From Candidatus Protistibacter heckmannii (GTDB lineage: Bacteria; Pseudomonadota; Gammaproteobacteria; Burkholderiales; Burkholderiaceae): a stretch of 64,000 nucleotides of DNA. The DNA is taken from the NCBI GenBank assembly GCA_025050535.1, contig JALBVF010000001.1:536088-600087 (forward strand), written 5' to 3'. Of the stretch, positions 1 to 13,019 are shown piece after piece; the first letter of the stretch is position 1, and every line of letters begins with the position of its first letter. The notes below the pieces were generated by a model. That model did not search any database. It had not been told where the DNA came from and saw nothing but the letters and a program-made list of their open reading frames with translations. The position numbers were made by a program, and so were the translations under genes.

Positions 1-68
1 TCGGTGAGTCCGAGAATCGGGTCTCGGGGCGCCATTTCAACGGGGGCAAAGAGGGAGGGGTGAGTCAT
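1..68 (-). CDS. aromatic amino acid aminotransferase, N-terminal fragment at window edge
   Basis: The minus strand opens with an ATG at 66-68 and reads MTHPSLFAPVEMAPRDPILG before running off the window. The 'APRDPILGLT' segment is the characteristic start of PLP-dependent class I aromatic/aspartate aminotransferases (TyrB/AspC group), which reversibly transaminate aromatic amino acids or aspartate with 2-oxoglutarate. Only about 22 codons are visible, so substrate preference cannot be judged. It lies divergent from uvrB with a 66 bp gap. Confidence 0.7.
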   Translation of the reverse strand, partial: MTHPSLFAPVEMAPRDPILGLT

Positions 69-134
69 GGCCGGTCAGCTTGGGAGAAGAAGAATAGAAT
101 GCAAAATTAACAATCCATTGCGATTTTAGCCGAT

Positions 135-2234
<2,100 letters not shown>

Positions 2235-2284
2235 GGCGGGAGGGAGCCAGAGCCACCCCGCAGGCCGCGCCAAGCCTGGGTTGG

Positions 2285-2299
2285 GCCCGGCGGCCGGGC
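2285..2299. terminator. weak GC hairpin after uvrB
   Basis: An inverted repeat GCCCGG-CGG-CCGGGC lies 50 bp past the uvrB stop. There is no following T tract, so intrinsic termination is doubtful. Confidence 0.25.
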
Positions 2300-2321
2300 T
2301 TGAAATCGGCAATACCGTACA

Positions 2322-2355
2322 TAACTTGACTAAAAAGATCGGGAAAGCGTATAGT
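2322..2355 (+). promoter_or_regulatory. isc operon promoter with an overlapping IscR-type operator
   Basis: A -35 TTGACT (2326-2331) and a -10 TATAGT (2350-2355) are separated by 18 bp. Positions 2322-2346 match about 18 of 25 positions of the type 1 IscR box known from Escherichia coli, with GACT, the A/T centre and TCGGG conserved. The -35 hexamer lies inside the box, so binding of [2Fe-2S]-IscR would block RNA polymerase and give the usual negative autoregulation. The match was judged by eye. Confidence 0.65.
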
Positions 2356-2436
2356 CGACAAAAATTATCGGGATTCCCGGAATTTTATTTATTGCCGGAT
2401 TTTTAGGATCGGCGCGTCAGCCCGGAGGGCATCGTT

Positions 2437-2964
2437 ATGAGACTCACCACCAAAGGACGTTTCGCCGTCACCGCCATGATCGATCTGGCCATGCGCCAGG
2501 GCGGCGGTCCGGTCACGCTGGCGGGCATCAGCCAGCGCCAGAAGATTTCGCTGTCCTATCTCGAGCAACTGTTCGGCAAGCTGCGCCGCCACGAAATCGT
2601 GGAAAGCGTGCGTGGCCCGGGCGGCGGCTACAATCTCGCCCGCACGCTCGAGCAGGTGACCGTGGCCGACATCATCATCGCCGTGGACGAGCCGTTGGAC
2701 GCCACGCAGTGCGGCGGCAATGGCAATTGCCACAAGGACGAGGAGTCCACCCACTGCATGACCCACGACCTGTGGACGACGCTCAATCACAAGATGGTCG
2801 AGTATCTCGACTCGGTGTCGCTCAAGGACCTCGTGGACCAGCAGCTGGCCAAGCAGAACGGCAAGGTGGTGGAGCTGCGCCCGGAAGCGCCGGCGCTTCC
2901 GGCCAAGCCCAAGCCCGAGGTTCCGCGTGTGGTCAATTCGGTCTTCAGCCTTGCCCAGTTCTGA
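2437..2964 (+). CDS. iscR: Rrf2-family Fe-S regulator IscR
   Basis: IscR senses cellular Fe-S status through a [2Fe-2S] cluster and represses its own operon. The N-terminus [18 protein letters not shown] is the canonical Rrf2 winged helix. Ligand cysteines are at 92, 98 and 107 with a histidine at 110. Compared with E. coli (92, 98, 104, His107) the ligand loop is about three residues longer. The Pro/Ala-rich C-terminal extension is common in betaproteobacteria. A good Shine-Dalgarno (GGAGG) lies about 12 bp upstream. First gene of the isc operon. Confidence 0.96.
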   Translation: MRLTTKGRFAVTAMIDLAMRQGGGPVTLAGISQRQKISLSYLEQLFGKLRRHEIVESVRGPGGGYNLARTLEQVTVADIIIAVDEPLDATQCGGNGNCHKDEESTHCMTHDLWTTLNHKMVEYLDSVSLKDLVDQQLAKQNGKVVELRPEAPALPAKPKPEVPRVVNSVFSLAQF

Positions 2965-3007
2965 GAAAGAGCGTCATTCAGCAGTCGCAGTCGTAGGAAC
3001 AGAGAAC

Positions 3008-4228
3008 ATGAGCACAACCCTGCATTTCCCGCTGTACATGGACTACTCGGCGACCACGCCGGTCGATCCGCGCGTCGTCGACAAGATGATCCCGTACCTG
3101 CGCGAGCAGTTCGGCAACCCGGCTTCCCGCACCCACGCCTTCGGCTGGGCGGCGGAAGCGGCGGTAGAAGATGCTCGCGAGCAGGTCGCCGCGCTGGTCA
3201 ACGCCGATCCGCGCGAGATCGTCTGGACCTCGGGCGCCACCGAATCCATCAACCTCGCCATCAAGGGCGCCGCCAATTTCTATAGCGGCAAGGGCAAGCA
3301 CATCATCACGCTCAAGACCGAGCACAAGGCCACGCTGGACACCTGCCGCGAACTTGAGCGCCAGGGCTTCGAAGTGACCTATCTCGACGTCAAGGAAGAC
3401 GGCCTGCTCGACGAAGTCGCCTTCGTCGCCGCGCTGCGTCCGGACACCATCATCGTCTCGGTGCTGCTGGTCAACAACGAGATCGGCGTGATCCAGGACA
3501 TCGCGCGTGTCGGCGAAATTTGCCGCGAGCGCGGCATCATCTTCCACGTCGACGCGGCGCAGGCCACCGGCAAGGTCGGCATCGACCTGCAGCATCTCAA
3601 GGTCGACCTGATGAGCTTCTCCGCGCACAAGACCTACGGCCCCAAGGGCGTCGGCGCGCTGTTCGTGCGCCGCAAGCCGCGCGTGCGCATCGAAGCCCAG
3701 ATCCACGGCGGCGGCCACGAGCGCGGCATGCGCTCGGGCACGCTGCCCACGCACCAGATCGTCGGCATGGGCGAAGCCTTCCGTATCGCCAAGGAAGAGA
3801 TGGTCGTCGAGAACGAGCGCATCCGCATGCTGCGAAACCGCCTCTGGCGCGGTCTCTCTGAGATCGAGGAGGTCTACCTGAACGGCGACATAGACAGCCG
3901 CGTGTCGCACAACCTGAACGTCAGCTTCAACTACGTCGAAGGCGAGTCGATGATCATGGCGCTCAAGGATATCGCCGTGTCCAGCGGCTCGGCCTGCACC
4001 TCGGCCTCGCTGGAGCCCTCGTACGTGCTGCGCGCTCTGGGCCGCAACGACGAGCTGGCGCACAGCTCCATCCGCTTCACCGTCGGCCGTTTCACGACGG
4101 AAGAGGAGATCGACTACACCGTGCAGACCGTCAAGGACAAGATCGCCAAGCTGCGCGATCTCTCGCCCCTGTGGGAGATGTACAAGGACGGCGTCGACCT
4201 CAACAGCATTCAATGGGCCGCGCACTGA
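3008..4228 (+). CDS. iscS: cysteine desulfurase IscS
   Basis: This PLP enzyme converts cysteine to alanine and passes persulfide sulfur to IscU and other acceptors. The start at 3008 ([20 protein letters not shown]) gives 406 residues, against about 404 in E. coli. An upstream in-frame ATG at 2927 would overlap iscR and is not credible. The PLP lysine lies in [10 protein letters not shown] (about residue 206). The mobile-loop cysteine lies in [16 protein letters not shown] at about residue 330, the long-loop form typical of housekeeping IscS. The C-terminus SIQWAAH matches the IscU/frataxin-binding end of the family. Confidence 0.97.
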   Translation: MSTTLHFPLYMDYSATTPVDPRVVDKMIPYLREQFGNPASRTHAFGWAAEAAVEDAREQVAALVNADPREIVWTSGATESINLAIKGAANFYSGKGKHIITLKTEHKATLDTCRELERQGFEVTYLDVKEDGLLDEVAFVAALRPDTIIVSVLLVNNEIGVIQDIARVGEICRERGIIFHVDAAQATGKVGIDLQHLKVDLMSFSAHKTYGPKGVGALFVRRKPRVRIEAQIHGGGHERGMRSGTLPTHQIVGMGEAFRIAKEEMVVENERIRMLRNRLWRGLSEIEEVYLNGDIDSRVSHNLNVSFNYVEGESMIMALKDIAVSSGSACTSASLEPSYVLRALGRNDELAHSSIRFTVGRFTTEEEIDYTVQTVKDKIAKLRDLSPLWEMYKDGVDLNSIQWAAH

Positions 4229-4257
4229 GCACCGCCCGATAGCACCAGGAGTTCATC

Positions 4258-4674
4258 ATGGCTTACAGCGATAAAGTTCTCGACCACTACGAAAATCCCC
4301 GCAACGTCGGTTCCTTCGACAAGGGCGACGACAGCGTCGGCACCGGCATGGTCGGCGCGCCGGCCTGCGGCGACGTGATGAAGCTGCAGATCAAGGTCAA
4401 CAAGCAGGGCATCATCGAGGATGCAAAATTTAAGACATACGGCTGCGGCTCCGCCATCGCGTCCTCCTCCCTGGTCACCGAATGGGTCAAGGGCAAGACT
4501 CTCGACCAGGCCATGGATATCCGCAACACCGCGATCGCCGAAGAGCTGGCCCTGCCGCCGGTGAAGATCCACTGCTCCATCCTCGCCGAGGACGCCATCA
4601 AGGCTGCGGTGCAGGACTGCCGAGAGAAGCACGGCACGCCGGCCGCCCAGCCCGCCGCAGCCAAGGCCGCGTAA
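4258..4674 (+). CDS. iscU: Fe-S cluster scaffold IscU
   Basis: IscU assembles the nascent [2Fe-2S] cluster and hands it on through HscBA. The scaffold cysteines are visible at 37 (GAPACGD), 63 (YGCGSA) and 106 (KIHCS). The LPPVK segment at about 99-103 is the recognition peptide for the HscA chaperone. The protein is 138 residues, with a short Ala/Pro-rich tail beyond the roughly 128 residues of E. coli IscU. It lies 29 bp after iscS in the same operon. Confidence 0.97.
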   Translation: MAYSDKVLDHYENPRNVGSFDKGDDSVGTGMVGAPACGDVMKLQIKVNKQGIIEDAKFKTYGCGSAIASSSLVTEWVKGKTLDQAMDIRNTAIAEELALPPVKIHCSILAEDAIKAAVQDCREKHGTPAAQPAAAKAA

Positions 4675-4690
4675 GAGCATGGAGGCGGCA

Positions 4691-5014
4691 ATGGCGATCA
4701 CCCTGACCGAACGCGCGGCGGTCCACGTCAACAAATACCTCGCCGGCCGCGGCAAGGGCGTGGGCCTGCGCCTGGGCGTGCGCACCACCGGCTGCTCGGG
4801 TCTGGCCTACAAGCTGGAATACGCCGACAGCATCGAGCCCGAGGACAAGGTCTTCGAAACCCAGGGCGTCAAGGTCCTGGTCGATCCGAAGAGCCTGCCC
4901 TATCTGGAAGGCACGGAGCTCGACTTCGTGCGCGAAGGCCTCAACGAAGGCTTCCGCTTCCAGAACCCCAACGTCAAGGATGAGTGTGGCTGCGGCGAGT
5001 CCTTCCGGGTCTGA
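4691..5014 (+). CDS. iscA: A-type Fe-S carrier IscA
   Basis: IscA is an A-type carrier delivering Fe-S clusters to targets. I chose the ATG at 4691 over the upstream ATG at 4679 because GGAGG at 4681-4685 sits 5 bp before it and because it gives exactly 107 residues beginning [10 protein letters not shown], the length and start of E. coli IscA. Cysteines 35, 99 and 101 (GCSG and CGCGESF) are the conserved cluster ligands. hscB begins inside its last 12 codons. Confidence 0.95.
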   Translation: MAITLTERAAVHVNKYLAGRGKGVGLRLGVRTTGCSGLAYKLEYADSIEPEDKVFETQGVKVLVDPKSLPYLEGTELDFVREGLNEGFRFQNPNVKDECGCGESFRV

Positions 5015-5549
5015 GCACCGATCCTGCTTCGAACTCGATCAGAACTTCTTTGCGCTGTTCGGCTTGCCCGAGCGCTTCGCGGTGGACGCCGCGGCGCTCG
5101 ATGAAGCCTATCGCGTCGTGCAATCCCTGGTGCATCCCGACCGCCACGCCACCGCGGGCGACGCCCAGAAGCGCGCCGCCTCGCAGGCTGCGGCGCATGC
5201 CAATGAAGCCTACCGCACCCTGCGCAAGCCGCTGACGCGCGCAGTGTATCTGTGCCACCTGCGCGGCGTCGATCCGCAATCCGAGACCGACACCGCCATG
5301 CCAGGCGCCTTCCTGATGCAGCAGATGGAATGGCGTGAGACGCTGGCCGAATCGCAGGACGCCGCCGCGCTGCAGGCGCTGGCCAAGGAAGTGGACGCAG
5401 CGCGCCGCGCCGGCGTCGACGAAGTGCAGCGCCTGCTCGACGGGCAGGTCGCCGATCCCCAGGCCGCCTTGCAGGCGGTGCGCAAACTGATGTTCATCGA
5501 AAAATTCGCCGCCGAGCTCGACGACGCGCTCGACCGCCTGCATGCCTGA
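4980..5549 (+). CDS. hscB: J-domain co-chaperone HscB
   Basis: HscB binds IscU and stimulates the HscA ATPase. The J-domain carries the HPD motif at residues 52-54 (LVHPDRH), and the C-terminal three-helix region (about 100-189) is the IscU-binding part. The 189-residue form has about ten N-terminal residues more than E. coli HscB. The start overlaps iscA by 35 bp, which suggests translational coupling. Confidence 0.94.
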   Translation: MSVAAASPSGSEHRSCFELDQNFFALFGLPERFAVDAAALDEAYRVVQSLVHPDRHATAGDAQKRAASQAAAHANEAYRTLRKPLTRAVYLCHLRGVDPQSETDTAMPGAFLMQQMEWRETLAESQDAAALQALAKEVDAARRAGVDEVQRLLDGQVADPQAALQAVRKLMFIEKFAAELDDALDRLHA

Positions 5550-5592
5550 CATGCAAGACCTGAAAGCCTGATCCCGGAACACATCCCCCCCC

Positions 5593-7490
<1,898 letters not shown>

Positions 7491-7491
<1 letters not shown>

Positions 7492-7829
7492 TGCCGAAAA
7501 TCGTCGTTCTTCCCCATCCCGTGCTGTGCCCGGAGGGCGCGGTCGTGGAGGTGGAAGATGGAACCAGCATCTGCGAGGCGCTGCTCGAGCACGACGTCGA
7601 GATCGAGCACGCCTGCGAAATGTCCTGCGCCTGCACCACCTGCCACGTCATCGTGCGCGAGGGCTTCGAATCGCTCAATCCTTCCGACGATGACGAGGAC
7701 GACCTGCTCGACCGCGCCTGGGGCCTGGAGCCAAAGTCGCGCCTGTCCTGCCAGGCCATCCTCGCGCAGAAGGACGTCGTCGTGGAGATCCCGCGCTACA
7801 CCATCAACCACGCCAAGGAAAATCACTGA
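7491..7829 (+). CDS. fdx: [2Fe-2S] ferredoxin, ISC type
   Basis: Fdx is the adrenodoxin-type ferredoxin that supplies electrons for cluster assembly. Ligand cysteines are at 42, 48, 51 and 87, and there is an additional cysteine at 46, as in E. coli Fdx. An acidic patch (DDDEDD, about 66-71) is the interaction face. The protein is 112 residues. It is coupled by one-base overlaps to hscA upstream and iscX downstream. Confidence 0.96.
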
Positions 7830-8023
7830 TGAAGTGGACCGACACCTACGACATCGCCATCGGCATGGCGGATGCGCATGAGGACGTGGACCCGCAATAC
7901 GTGCGCTTCACCGACCTGCACGCCTGGGTCTGCGCGCTGCCCGGCTTCGACGACGATCCCAACCGCTCGAACGAGAAAATCCTCGAGTCCATCCAGATGG
8001 TCTGGATCGAAGAGGCGAAGTAA
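7829..8023 (+). CDS. iscX: Fe-S assembly protein IscX (IscX/YfhJ family)
   Basis: This small acidic protein binds IscS and iron and modulates sulfur transfer. It is 64 residues and carries the family signature W-x-D, DLHxWV and NEKILESIQMVWIEE. It is the last gene of the isc operon, starting within the fdx stop codon (TGATG). Confidence 0.94.
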   Translation: MKWTDTYDIAIGMADAHEDVDPQYVRFTDLHAWVCALPGFDDDPNRSNEKILESIQMVWIEEAK

Positions 8024-8037
8024 GCGGCCGGGGCCGC
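8022..8037. terminator. hairpin at the end of the isc operon
   Basis: A perfect 7 bp inverted repeat, AGCGGCC-GG-GGCCGCT, starts at the iscX stop codon. It could stabilise the mRNA 3' end. No T tract follows, so true intrinsic termination is uncertain. Confidence 0.3.
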
Positions 8038-8061
8038 TCCCGCTTCGCCCCTCGTTTCCGC

Positions 8062-9038
8062 TTATTCCTCGGTGATGCCAGCCTTCTTGATGATGGCCGC
8101 GAAACGCACTGCCTCAGCGCGGATCATCTCGCCCCCGCGTGCCTCGATGCCCAGCTTGGCCAGCTTTTCGCACACATCGGGTTTTTGCATGATGCGCACC
8201 ACTTCGGCCTGGACCTTGTTGACGATCTCGACGGGCGTCTTTGCCGGCGCGAACAGGTCCACCCAGAATTCCAGCGCATAACCGGACACGCCCGATTCAG
8301 CCACCGTCGGCAGGCTCGGATAGAGCGAGATGCGCTTGGGAGACGTCACCTCCAGCGCCTTAAGCTTGCCCGACTGCATGTGCAGAAGCAGCAGCGCTCC
8401 GTCCAGGATCACCATCTGCACGTCACTGCCGAGCACGGCCATCATCTCCTGATTGCGGCCCTTGTAGGGCACGTTGTAGAGATTCGCGCCCGACATCTGC
8501 TTAAGCATCTCGGTCGCCACCTGGAAGGCCACCGAGGCGGTGCTGTAGGTCACCTGCTGCCCCGGCTTCTTCGACATCGCCACCAGTTCGTGCACACTGT
8601 TGGCCGGCACCGAGGGATTCACCGCCAGGATCATCGGGAAGCTGCCCATGACCGTCACCGGCCGCAGATCGCGCTCCGGCGAATAGGGCAGCTTGGGATA
8701 GAGCACCGGATTGATGTGATGGTCATCGTGCTGCTCATACCCACCAGCAGGGTGTAGCCGTCGGCCGGCGCCTTGGCGGCCGTGGTCGCGGCGATGATGG
8801 TGCTCGCGCCCGGCTGGTTCTCCACCACGAAGGGCTGCTTGAAGGCTTCGCCCAGGCCCTGCGCCACCAGGCGCGCGAGGATGTCGTTGCTGCCGCCGGG
8901 CGGAAAGCCGACGAGCACCCGCACTGGCTTGGAAGGCCAGCCCTCGGCCGGATTCTGCGCCGGCGCCAGCGCCAGCCAGGCCGCGCAGGCCCGGTCCACG
9001 GCTGCCGCGAGGGCGGCGATTCGTTGTCTGCGGATCAT
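8062..9038 (-). pseudogene. tripartite-tricarboxylate 'Bug' solute-binding receptor, frameshifted
   Basis: The product would be a periplasmic Bug/TctC-family receptor for organic acids. The start at 9038 (MIRRQR) has a GGAGA Shine-Dalgarno. The N-terminal frame holds KPVRVLVGFPPGGSNDILAR and VVENQPGAS, the conserved ligand-binding segments. It runs out of frame near 8720-8735, just before the invariant 'INPVLYPKLPYSP', which continues in another frame to 8062. One indel therefore separates two otherwise good halves. The signal peptide contains charged residues unusual for a functional leader. The gene heads the minus-strand side of a decayed catabolic island. Confidence 0.88.
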
Positions 9039-9067
9039 GTGTGTGTCTCCAGGTATCGTTGTCATGG

Positions 9068-9092
9068 GCGGCCGCGCATCGAGCGCGGCCGC
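9068..9092. terminator. strong GC hairpin between the Bug and reductase pseudogenes
   Basis: A perfect 10 bp inverted repeat GCGGCCGCGC-ATCGA-GCGCGGCCGC lies between the two minus-strand remnants. There is no T tract. It may be a transcript-end or attenuating structure. Confidence 0.35.
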
Positions 9093-9111
9093 GGATTTAT
9101 CGTTCGCGCCT

Positions 9112-10066
9112 TCAACGCGCGAAAGCTGCCTCGGGGGTTTTCTTCTGGGCCTCGGCCAGACGGCGGTCGCGCTGGCGGATCAGGCCGTGCATGGCGGCCA
9201 ACATCGGCAGGCGCATGTTCAGCGCGCGCCAAACGGCCAGCACCGCGCCGGTGAGCGCCTCGTATTCGAGCGTGCGGCCGGCTTCCACGTCCTGCAGCAT
9301 CGAGAACTTCACCGCGCCCAGCGGCAGGCCTTTTTCCAGCCGCTGTCTCGGCGTCTCCTCCAGCTTGAGCCCCAGCGCGCAGCCCGTGCCGATGACTTCC
9401 TCCATCAGCGATTCGAAGGGCGTACAGCTCGGGGTCGTCGAGCATTCGGTCCAGCGTCGCGCAGGACAGGGCGCTCACCGGATTGAAGCTGGCGTTGCCG
9501 ATCAGCTTGAGCCAGATATCCGAGCGGATGTCGGCGCTGGCCTTGCACTGGAAGCAGGCCTGCGCGAGCAGCGCCTGGAGCTTGAGCAGGCGCGCGCTGG
9601 GCGCGGCGCCCGGGGCTGCCGCGGGTTCGCCCAGATGCAGGTCCCAGCGGCCGGTGTGCTGGATCCGGCCGGGTTCGGCGATATACGAAGTCGGATAGAC
9701 CGCGCAGCCCAGCACGCGCTCCAGCAGCAGCACGGCGGCGATGGCGCCTTGCGGATCCACGCCCTCGAGGCGCATGCCGTCCAGCGGTCCACCGAAGCCC
9801 TGGAAGAACCACCAGGGCACGCCGTTCATGGCCGGCACGACGACGGTGTTCGGCCCCAGCAGCGGACGCAGGCCGGGCATGGCTGCGGCCAGCGAGCCGG
9901 TCTTCACCGCGACGATCACATAGTCCTGCACGCCCAGCTCGGCGGCATCGTCCGTGGCGTGGATGCGCGCGGCGGAGGCCTCCCCGTGCAGCCCGCCGTC
10001 GGCGGCGCGCAGCCGCAGGCGCGCGCCGCGTGCCACCACGCTGACCTCGGCGCCTACTGCAGAACG
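9112..10066 (-). pseudogene. ketopantoate reductase-like (PanE/ApbA) dehydrogenase, truncated and frameshifted
   Basis: The family reduces 2-keto acids (ketopantoate in the type case) with NADPH. The readable part covers VIVAVKTGSLAAAMPGL, VVVPAMNGVPWWFFQ and the C-domain IGNASFNPVSALSCATLDRM, then shifts frame near 9405 and ends with the family C-terminus. The N-terminal GxGxxG nucleotide-binding start is missing. The sequence enters abruptly at 'AVGAEVSVVARG', directly after the tail of the neighbouring aldolase at about 10066, which marks a deletion junction. It is beyond repair by a single reversion. Confidence 0.85.
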
Positions 10067-10868
10067 CGTCCGGCTGCTCAGCCAGCATCTTGTCCACCAG
10101 TGGCTGAAGGCCGTACCAGCCCGCGCGCGGAGCCCTCCTGCTTGGTGGTGCGCGCGGCCATCTCCGGTTCGATCTCCACCGGCGTGCCCGCCACCGAGGC
10201 GAGGAGCACCTGCTCACAGACGCGCTCGGCGCGGACATACCAGGACACCGCTTCCTCCACCGTTCCGCCCACGGTGAAGACGCCGTGGTTTCGGCAGATC
10301 ACCATCTTGTTGCCGCCCAGGGCGTTGCTGATCAGCTCGCCCTCGGAGACGTCGGCGGCGATGCCGTTGTAGCCCTGGAAGACGCTGTGCGAATCATGGA
10401 AGGCGGCGGCCTCCTGCGAAATCATCGGCAGCGGCTTGCCAAGCGAGGCCAAGGTCCGTAGCACGAATACGAATGCGCGGCGGCGTGCACGTCGGGCCGC
10501 GCGCGGTGGATGCGTGAATGGATGGCGTAGCCAGCGGCGTTGATCGGATGCTTTCCATCGACGATGTTGCCGTCATGGTCCACCAGAACCAGGTCCGACA
10601 CATTGATGCGGCTGAAATGCACGCCCAGCGGATTGACCCAGAAATGGTCCTCGCGCACCGGGTTGCGGTAGGAGATGTGCCCGGCGATGCCAGCGTCGAA
10701 GCCGAACATCGCGAAGATGCGCAGGCAGGCCGTCAATGGGATCTTGCGGTGCGCGCGCTCTTCCTCGCGGCTCGCGAAGACCGGCGGCTCGGGCCACTTG
10801 AGGCCCTCGCGGGTGAAGGTGAGGCCCAGCTCGGGCTCGGCGGATTGGAGGTCGGTTCTTGCGTTCAC
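10067..10868 (-). pseudogene. class II aldolase/adducin-family protein, frameshifted
   Basis: Family members are zinc-dependent aldolases or epimerases. A GTG at 10868 starts NARTDLQSAEPEL. The family core is spread over three frames: FGFDAGIAGHISYRNP and DLVLVDHDGNIVDG first, then after a shift near 10460 GGNKMVICRNHGVFTVGGTVEEA with the metal-binding RNHG, then after a shift near 10125 the C-terminal WYGLQPLVDKMLAEQPDAF. The gene then runs straight into the reductase remnant. It was probably part of the aromatic-acid pathway with the dioxygenase upstream. Confidence 0.85.
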
Positions 10869-10870
10869 GG

Positions 10871-11130
10871 CTTGTCCTGTCGTGCGCTTATCGGTGCGCT
10901 CATAGGCTGTAGAAATCGATCTTGGCCGGTAGATAATTGTTGAGCAGGGTGATCTTCCGGCGCGCGATGCGCCAGCCCTCCGGGCCGCCGCGCAGCGTGG
11001 CTTGTCCTGTCGTGCGCTTATCGGTGCGCTCATAGGCTGTAGAAATCGATCTTGGCCGGCAGATAATTGTTGAGCAGGGTGATCTTCCGGCGCGCGATGC
11101 GCCAGCCCTCCGGGCCGCCGCGCAGCGTGG
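10871..11130. repeat. 130 bp tandem duplication
   Basis: Positions 10871-11000 and 11001-11130 are direct tandem copies that differ at one base (T10930 versus C11060). The unit covers the last 33 codons or so of the dioxygenase beta subunit plus the spacer toward the aldolase gene. A second, orphan beta-subunit C-terminus therefore sits downstream of the real one. The near identity points to a recent event. Confidence 0.95.
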
Positions 11131-11530
11131 TCAGGTAGCGGCCGAAGAACATCTCCACCGCGCGCTCCTTGGGCCGGTACTGGTGCACCGTCCATTCGCA
11201 GGCCATGTCCAGCCCGCCGTCGGCGCGCCGCCCGGCGAGGCGCACGTTGTGGATCAGATGCTGGGTGCGCGGCAACACCATCGACGCCACCGAGCGGCGC
11301 GACTCCACGCGCCACACGCGGTCTTCCAGCACCGAGCGGCGCGGGTCGGAGGTCTGCTCGTCCTCGGACTTCCAGGCCGGCACCCAGTATTCGCAGTCCT
11401 CGGCGTAGAGCGCCAGCCATTCATGCCAGCGCCGCTCGTCGAGCAGGCGGGCCTCCTCGTAGAGAAAGCGCGTGGTGCGCGCCAGCAGCTCAGCGTCGGT
11501 GGACAGTTCGTGCAGGGCGGCGGCGCTCAT
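11030..11530 (-). CDS. aromatic-ring-hydroxylating dioxygenase, beta (small) subunit
   Basis: This is the small structural subunit of a Rieske-type ring-hydroxylating oxygenase (alpha/beta hexamer family, NTF2-like fold). The start at 11530 (MSAAALHELS) overlaps the alpha-subunit stop as ATGA, a coupled arrangement. The open frame is 166 residues with the family features FLYEEARLLDERRWHEWLALYAEDCEYWVP and a C-terminal LRGGPEGWRIARRKI. The frame is intact, but its catalytic alpha partner is broken, so it is probably non-functional in practice. Its 3' end is tandemly duplicated. Confidence 0.85.
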   Translation of the reverse strand: MSAAALHELSTDAELLARTTRFLYEEARLLDERRWHEWLALYAEDCEYWVPAWKSEDEQTSDPRRSVLEDRVWRVESRRSVASMVLPRTQHLIHNVRLAGRRADGGLDMACEWTVHQYRPKERAVEMFFGRYLTTLRGGPEGWRIARRKITLLNNYLPAKIDFYSL

Positions 11531-12873
11531 TGCGCGGCCTCCGCCTGGGCGGCCCGGGCCGCTTCGTCGCGCCGCGCGCCGGCCGTCATCAGCCGCAGCC
11601 ATTCGCGGTAGCCGGAATGGAAGATGGTCTCGTCCTGTACCTTGGCGTCGCCCATCTGGTGGGTGCGCGCGCGGATGCCGATGCGCTCGCCAGTCTCGCC
11701 GGGGCCGGTGGCCACGGCCTTCATGCTGCGCATGTAGCCCTGCTGCCAGTGCACGACGCGCGCTCCGTAGCCGGTCTGGCAGTCTTCGTAGCAGGTGGTG
11801 TCGTCGGGCTTGGACATGCCCGAGCTGTTGAAGAAATCCTCGAATTGGCGCAGCCGGAAGTCGCGCGCCGCGTCGCTCTCGCCCACGGGCGCGAGGCAGT
11901 AGATCGTCATCTCGGTCAGGTCGGGTCCAGCGGGCGGATCACACGCAGCTGCAGCGAGGCGTTCTCTGCGAGCTGCACGTTGGGGAACATCACCAGATTG
12001 CGCGTGGTCAGCATCCAGCCGGCGCGCTCCGTCAGTTCGTCGATCGAGGTATACAGAGGCCGGATCTCAGGCCGGGGGTTGGGCGTGAACAGCGCCGCGT
12101 GGCCGTGATCGAAGGTGAAGCCGCCGCGCTCCTTGTAGGCGGCGAAATCCAGCGACTTGAGCGCGTAAGTTCGACTCACCCGAATTGCGCCGCTCGACGA
12201 TCTTTATGAAGCTCGGATGGGTGGAGGTGAGGTGATAGGCGTCGAGCCCGTTCACCATCTGCAGCTTCCAGTTGGCGCGGAAGGTGTAGGTGGACGAGCC
12301 CGGCACCGCCTCCACGCCCTGCGCGCCCTGGCCCACGATCAAGTCGAGGAAGAAGCGCGTGTCGCCCAGCCAGTCCTCTAGCGCAGGCACGTCCGCCGAC
12401 AGGCTGCCGAAGAGAAAGCCGCGGTATTCGCCGAAGCGCGCCGCCGGAATCAGGTCATGGTTGTCGCGCTTGAAGGCTTCGCTGTAATGGCCGTGCTGCG
12501 CGTCCTTGATGGTCTTGAGCTTGCCGTTGCTCTCGTAAGACCAGCCGTGGTACTGGCAGACGTGGTAGCGGGCGTTGCCGCTGCGCTTCTGGCGGGTCGC
12601 GGCGCCGCGGTGACGGCAGGTTTTCATGAAGGCGCCGAGTGCGCCTTCGTTGCTGCGCATGACGATCACGGGCTGGCGGCCGATCCAGGTGGTGAAGTAG
12701 TCGTTGGGGTTCGGCGCCTGCGAAGCCAGGCTGAGGAAGCCCCAGCTGCTTTCGAAGATGTGGCGCATCTCCAGTTCAAAAATTTCCGGGTCGCGGAATA
12801 CGTCGCGATCGAAGGTGAAGATGCCTTCGTCGGTGCAGTCCACGACGAGCCGGGCCAAATCCTAAGCGCGCAT
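11527..12873 (-). pseudogene. aromatic-ring-hydroxylating dioxygenase, alpha subunit (Rieske), nonsense plus frameshifts
   Basis: The alpha subunit would hold the Rieske [2Fe-2S] centre and the mononuclear iron that inserts O2 into an aromatic ring. An ATG at 12871-12873 with a GGAGA Shine-Dalgarno is followed at codon 4 by TAG (12862-12864), where CAG is expected. The next frame carries the Rieske motif (CRHRG...CQYHGW) and the GLDAYH iron-site region. Frame changes near 12180 and near 11920 separate the remaining C-terminal blocks. At least three independent lesions make this a clear pseudogene. Confidence 0.92.
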
Positions 12874-12959
12874 GCCTGTCTCCAATTTTTTTGCTGTCCG
12901 GCGTTGCACGGCAGCCATGCGAAAGTCATCCGTCCTCTGTTCTTTTGGCTGCCAGTCGT

Positions 12960-12985
12960 TATAAAATTTCAAAATCCGTTTTATA
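12960..12985. promoter_or_regulatory. candidate IclR operator between dioxygenase and iclR
   Basis: A perfect inverted repeat TATAAAA (12960-12966) and TTTTATA (12979-12985), with a 12 bp AT-rich centre, lies in the 146 bp divergent gap. Such palindromes in divergent promoters are the usual target of IclR-type regulators. A TATAGC (13000-13005) could be the -10 for the regulator. The assignment rests on position and symmetry only. Confidence 0.5.
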
Positions 12986-13019
12986 TAAACCGAATCGGGT
13001 ATAGCTAAGCTTCTCGGAG

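Noticed and set aside
2978..4225. 415-codon minus-strand frame opposite iscS
   Set aside because: Antisense shadow of iscS; the product is Asp/His/Leu/Val-rich low complexity with no recognisable domain.
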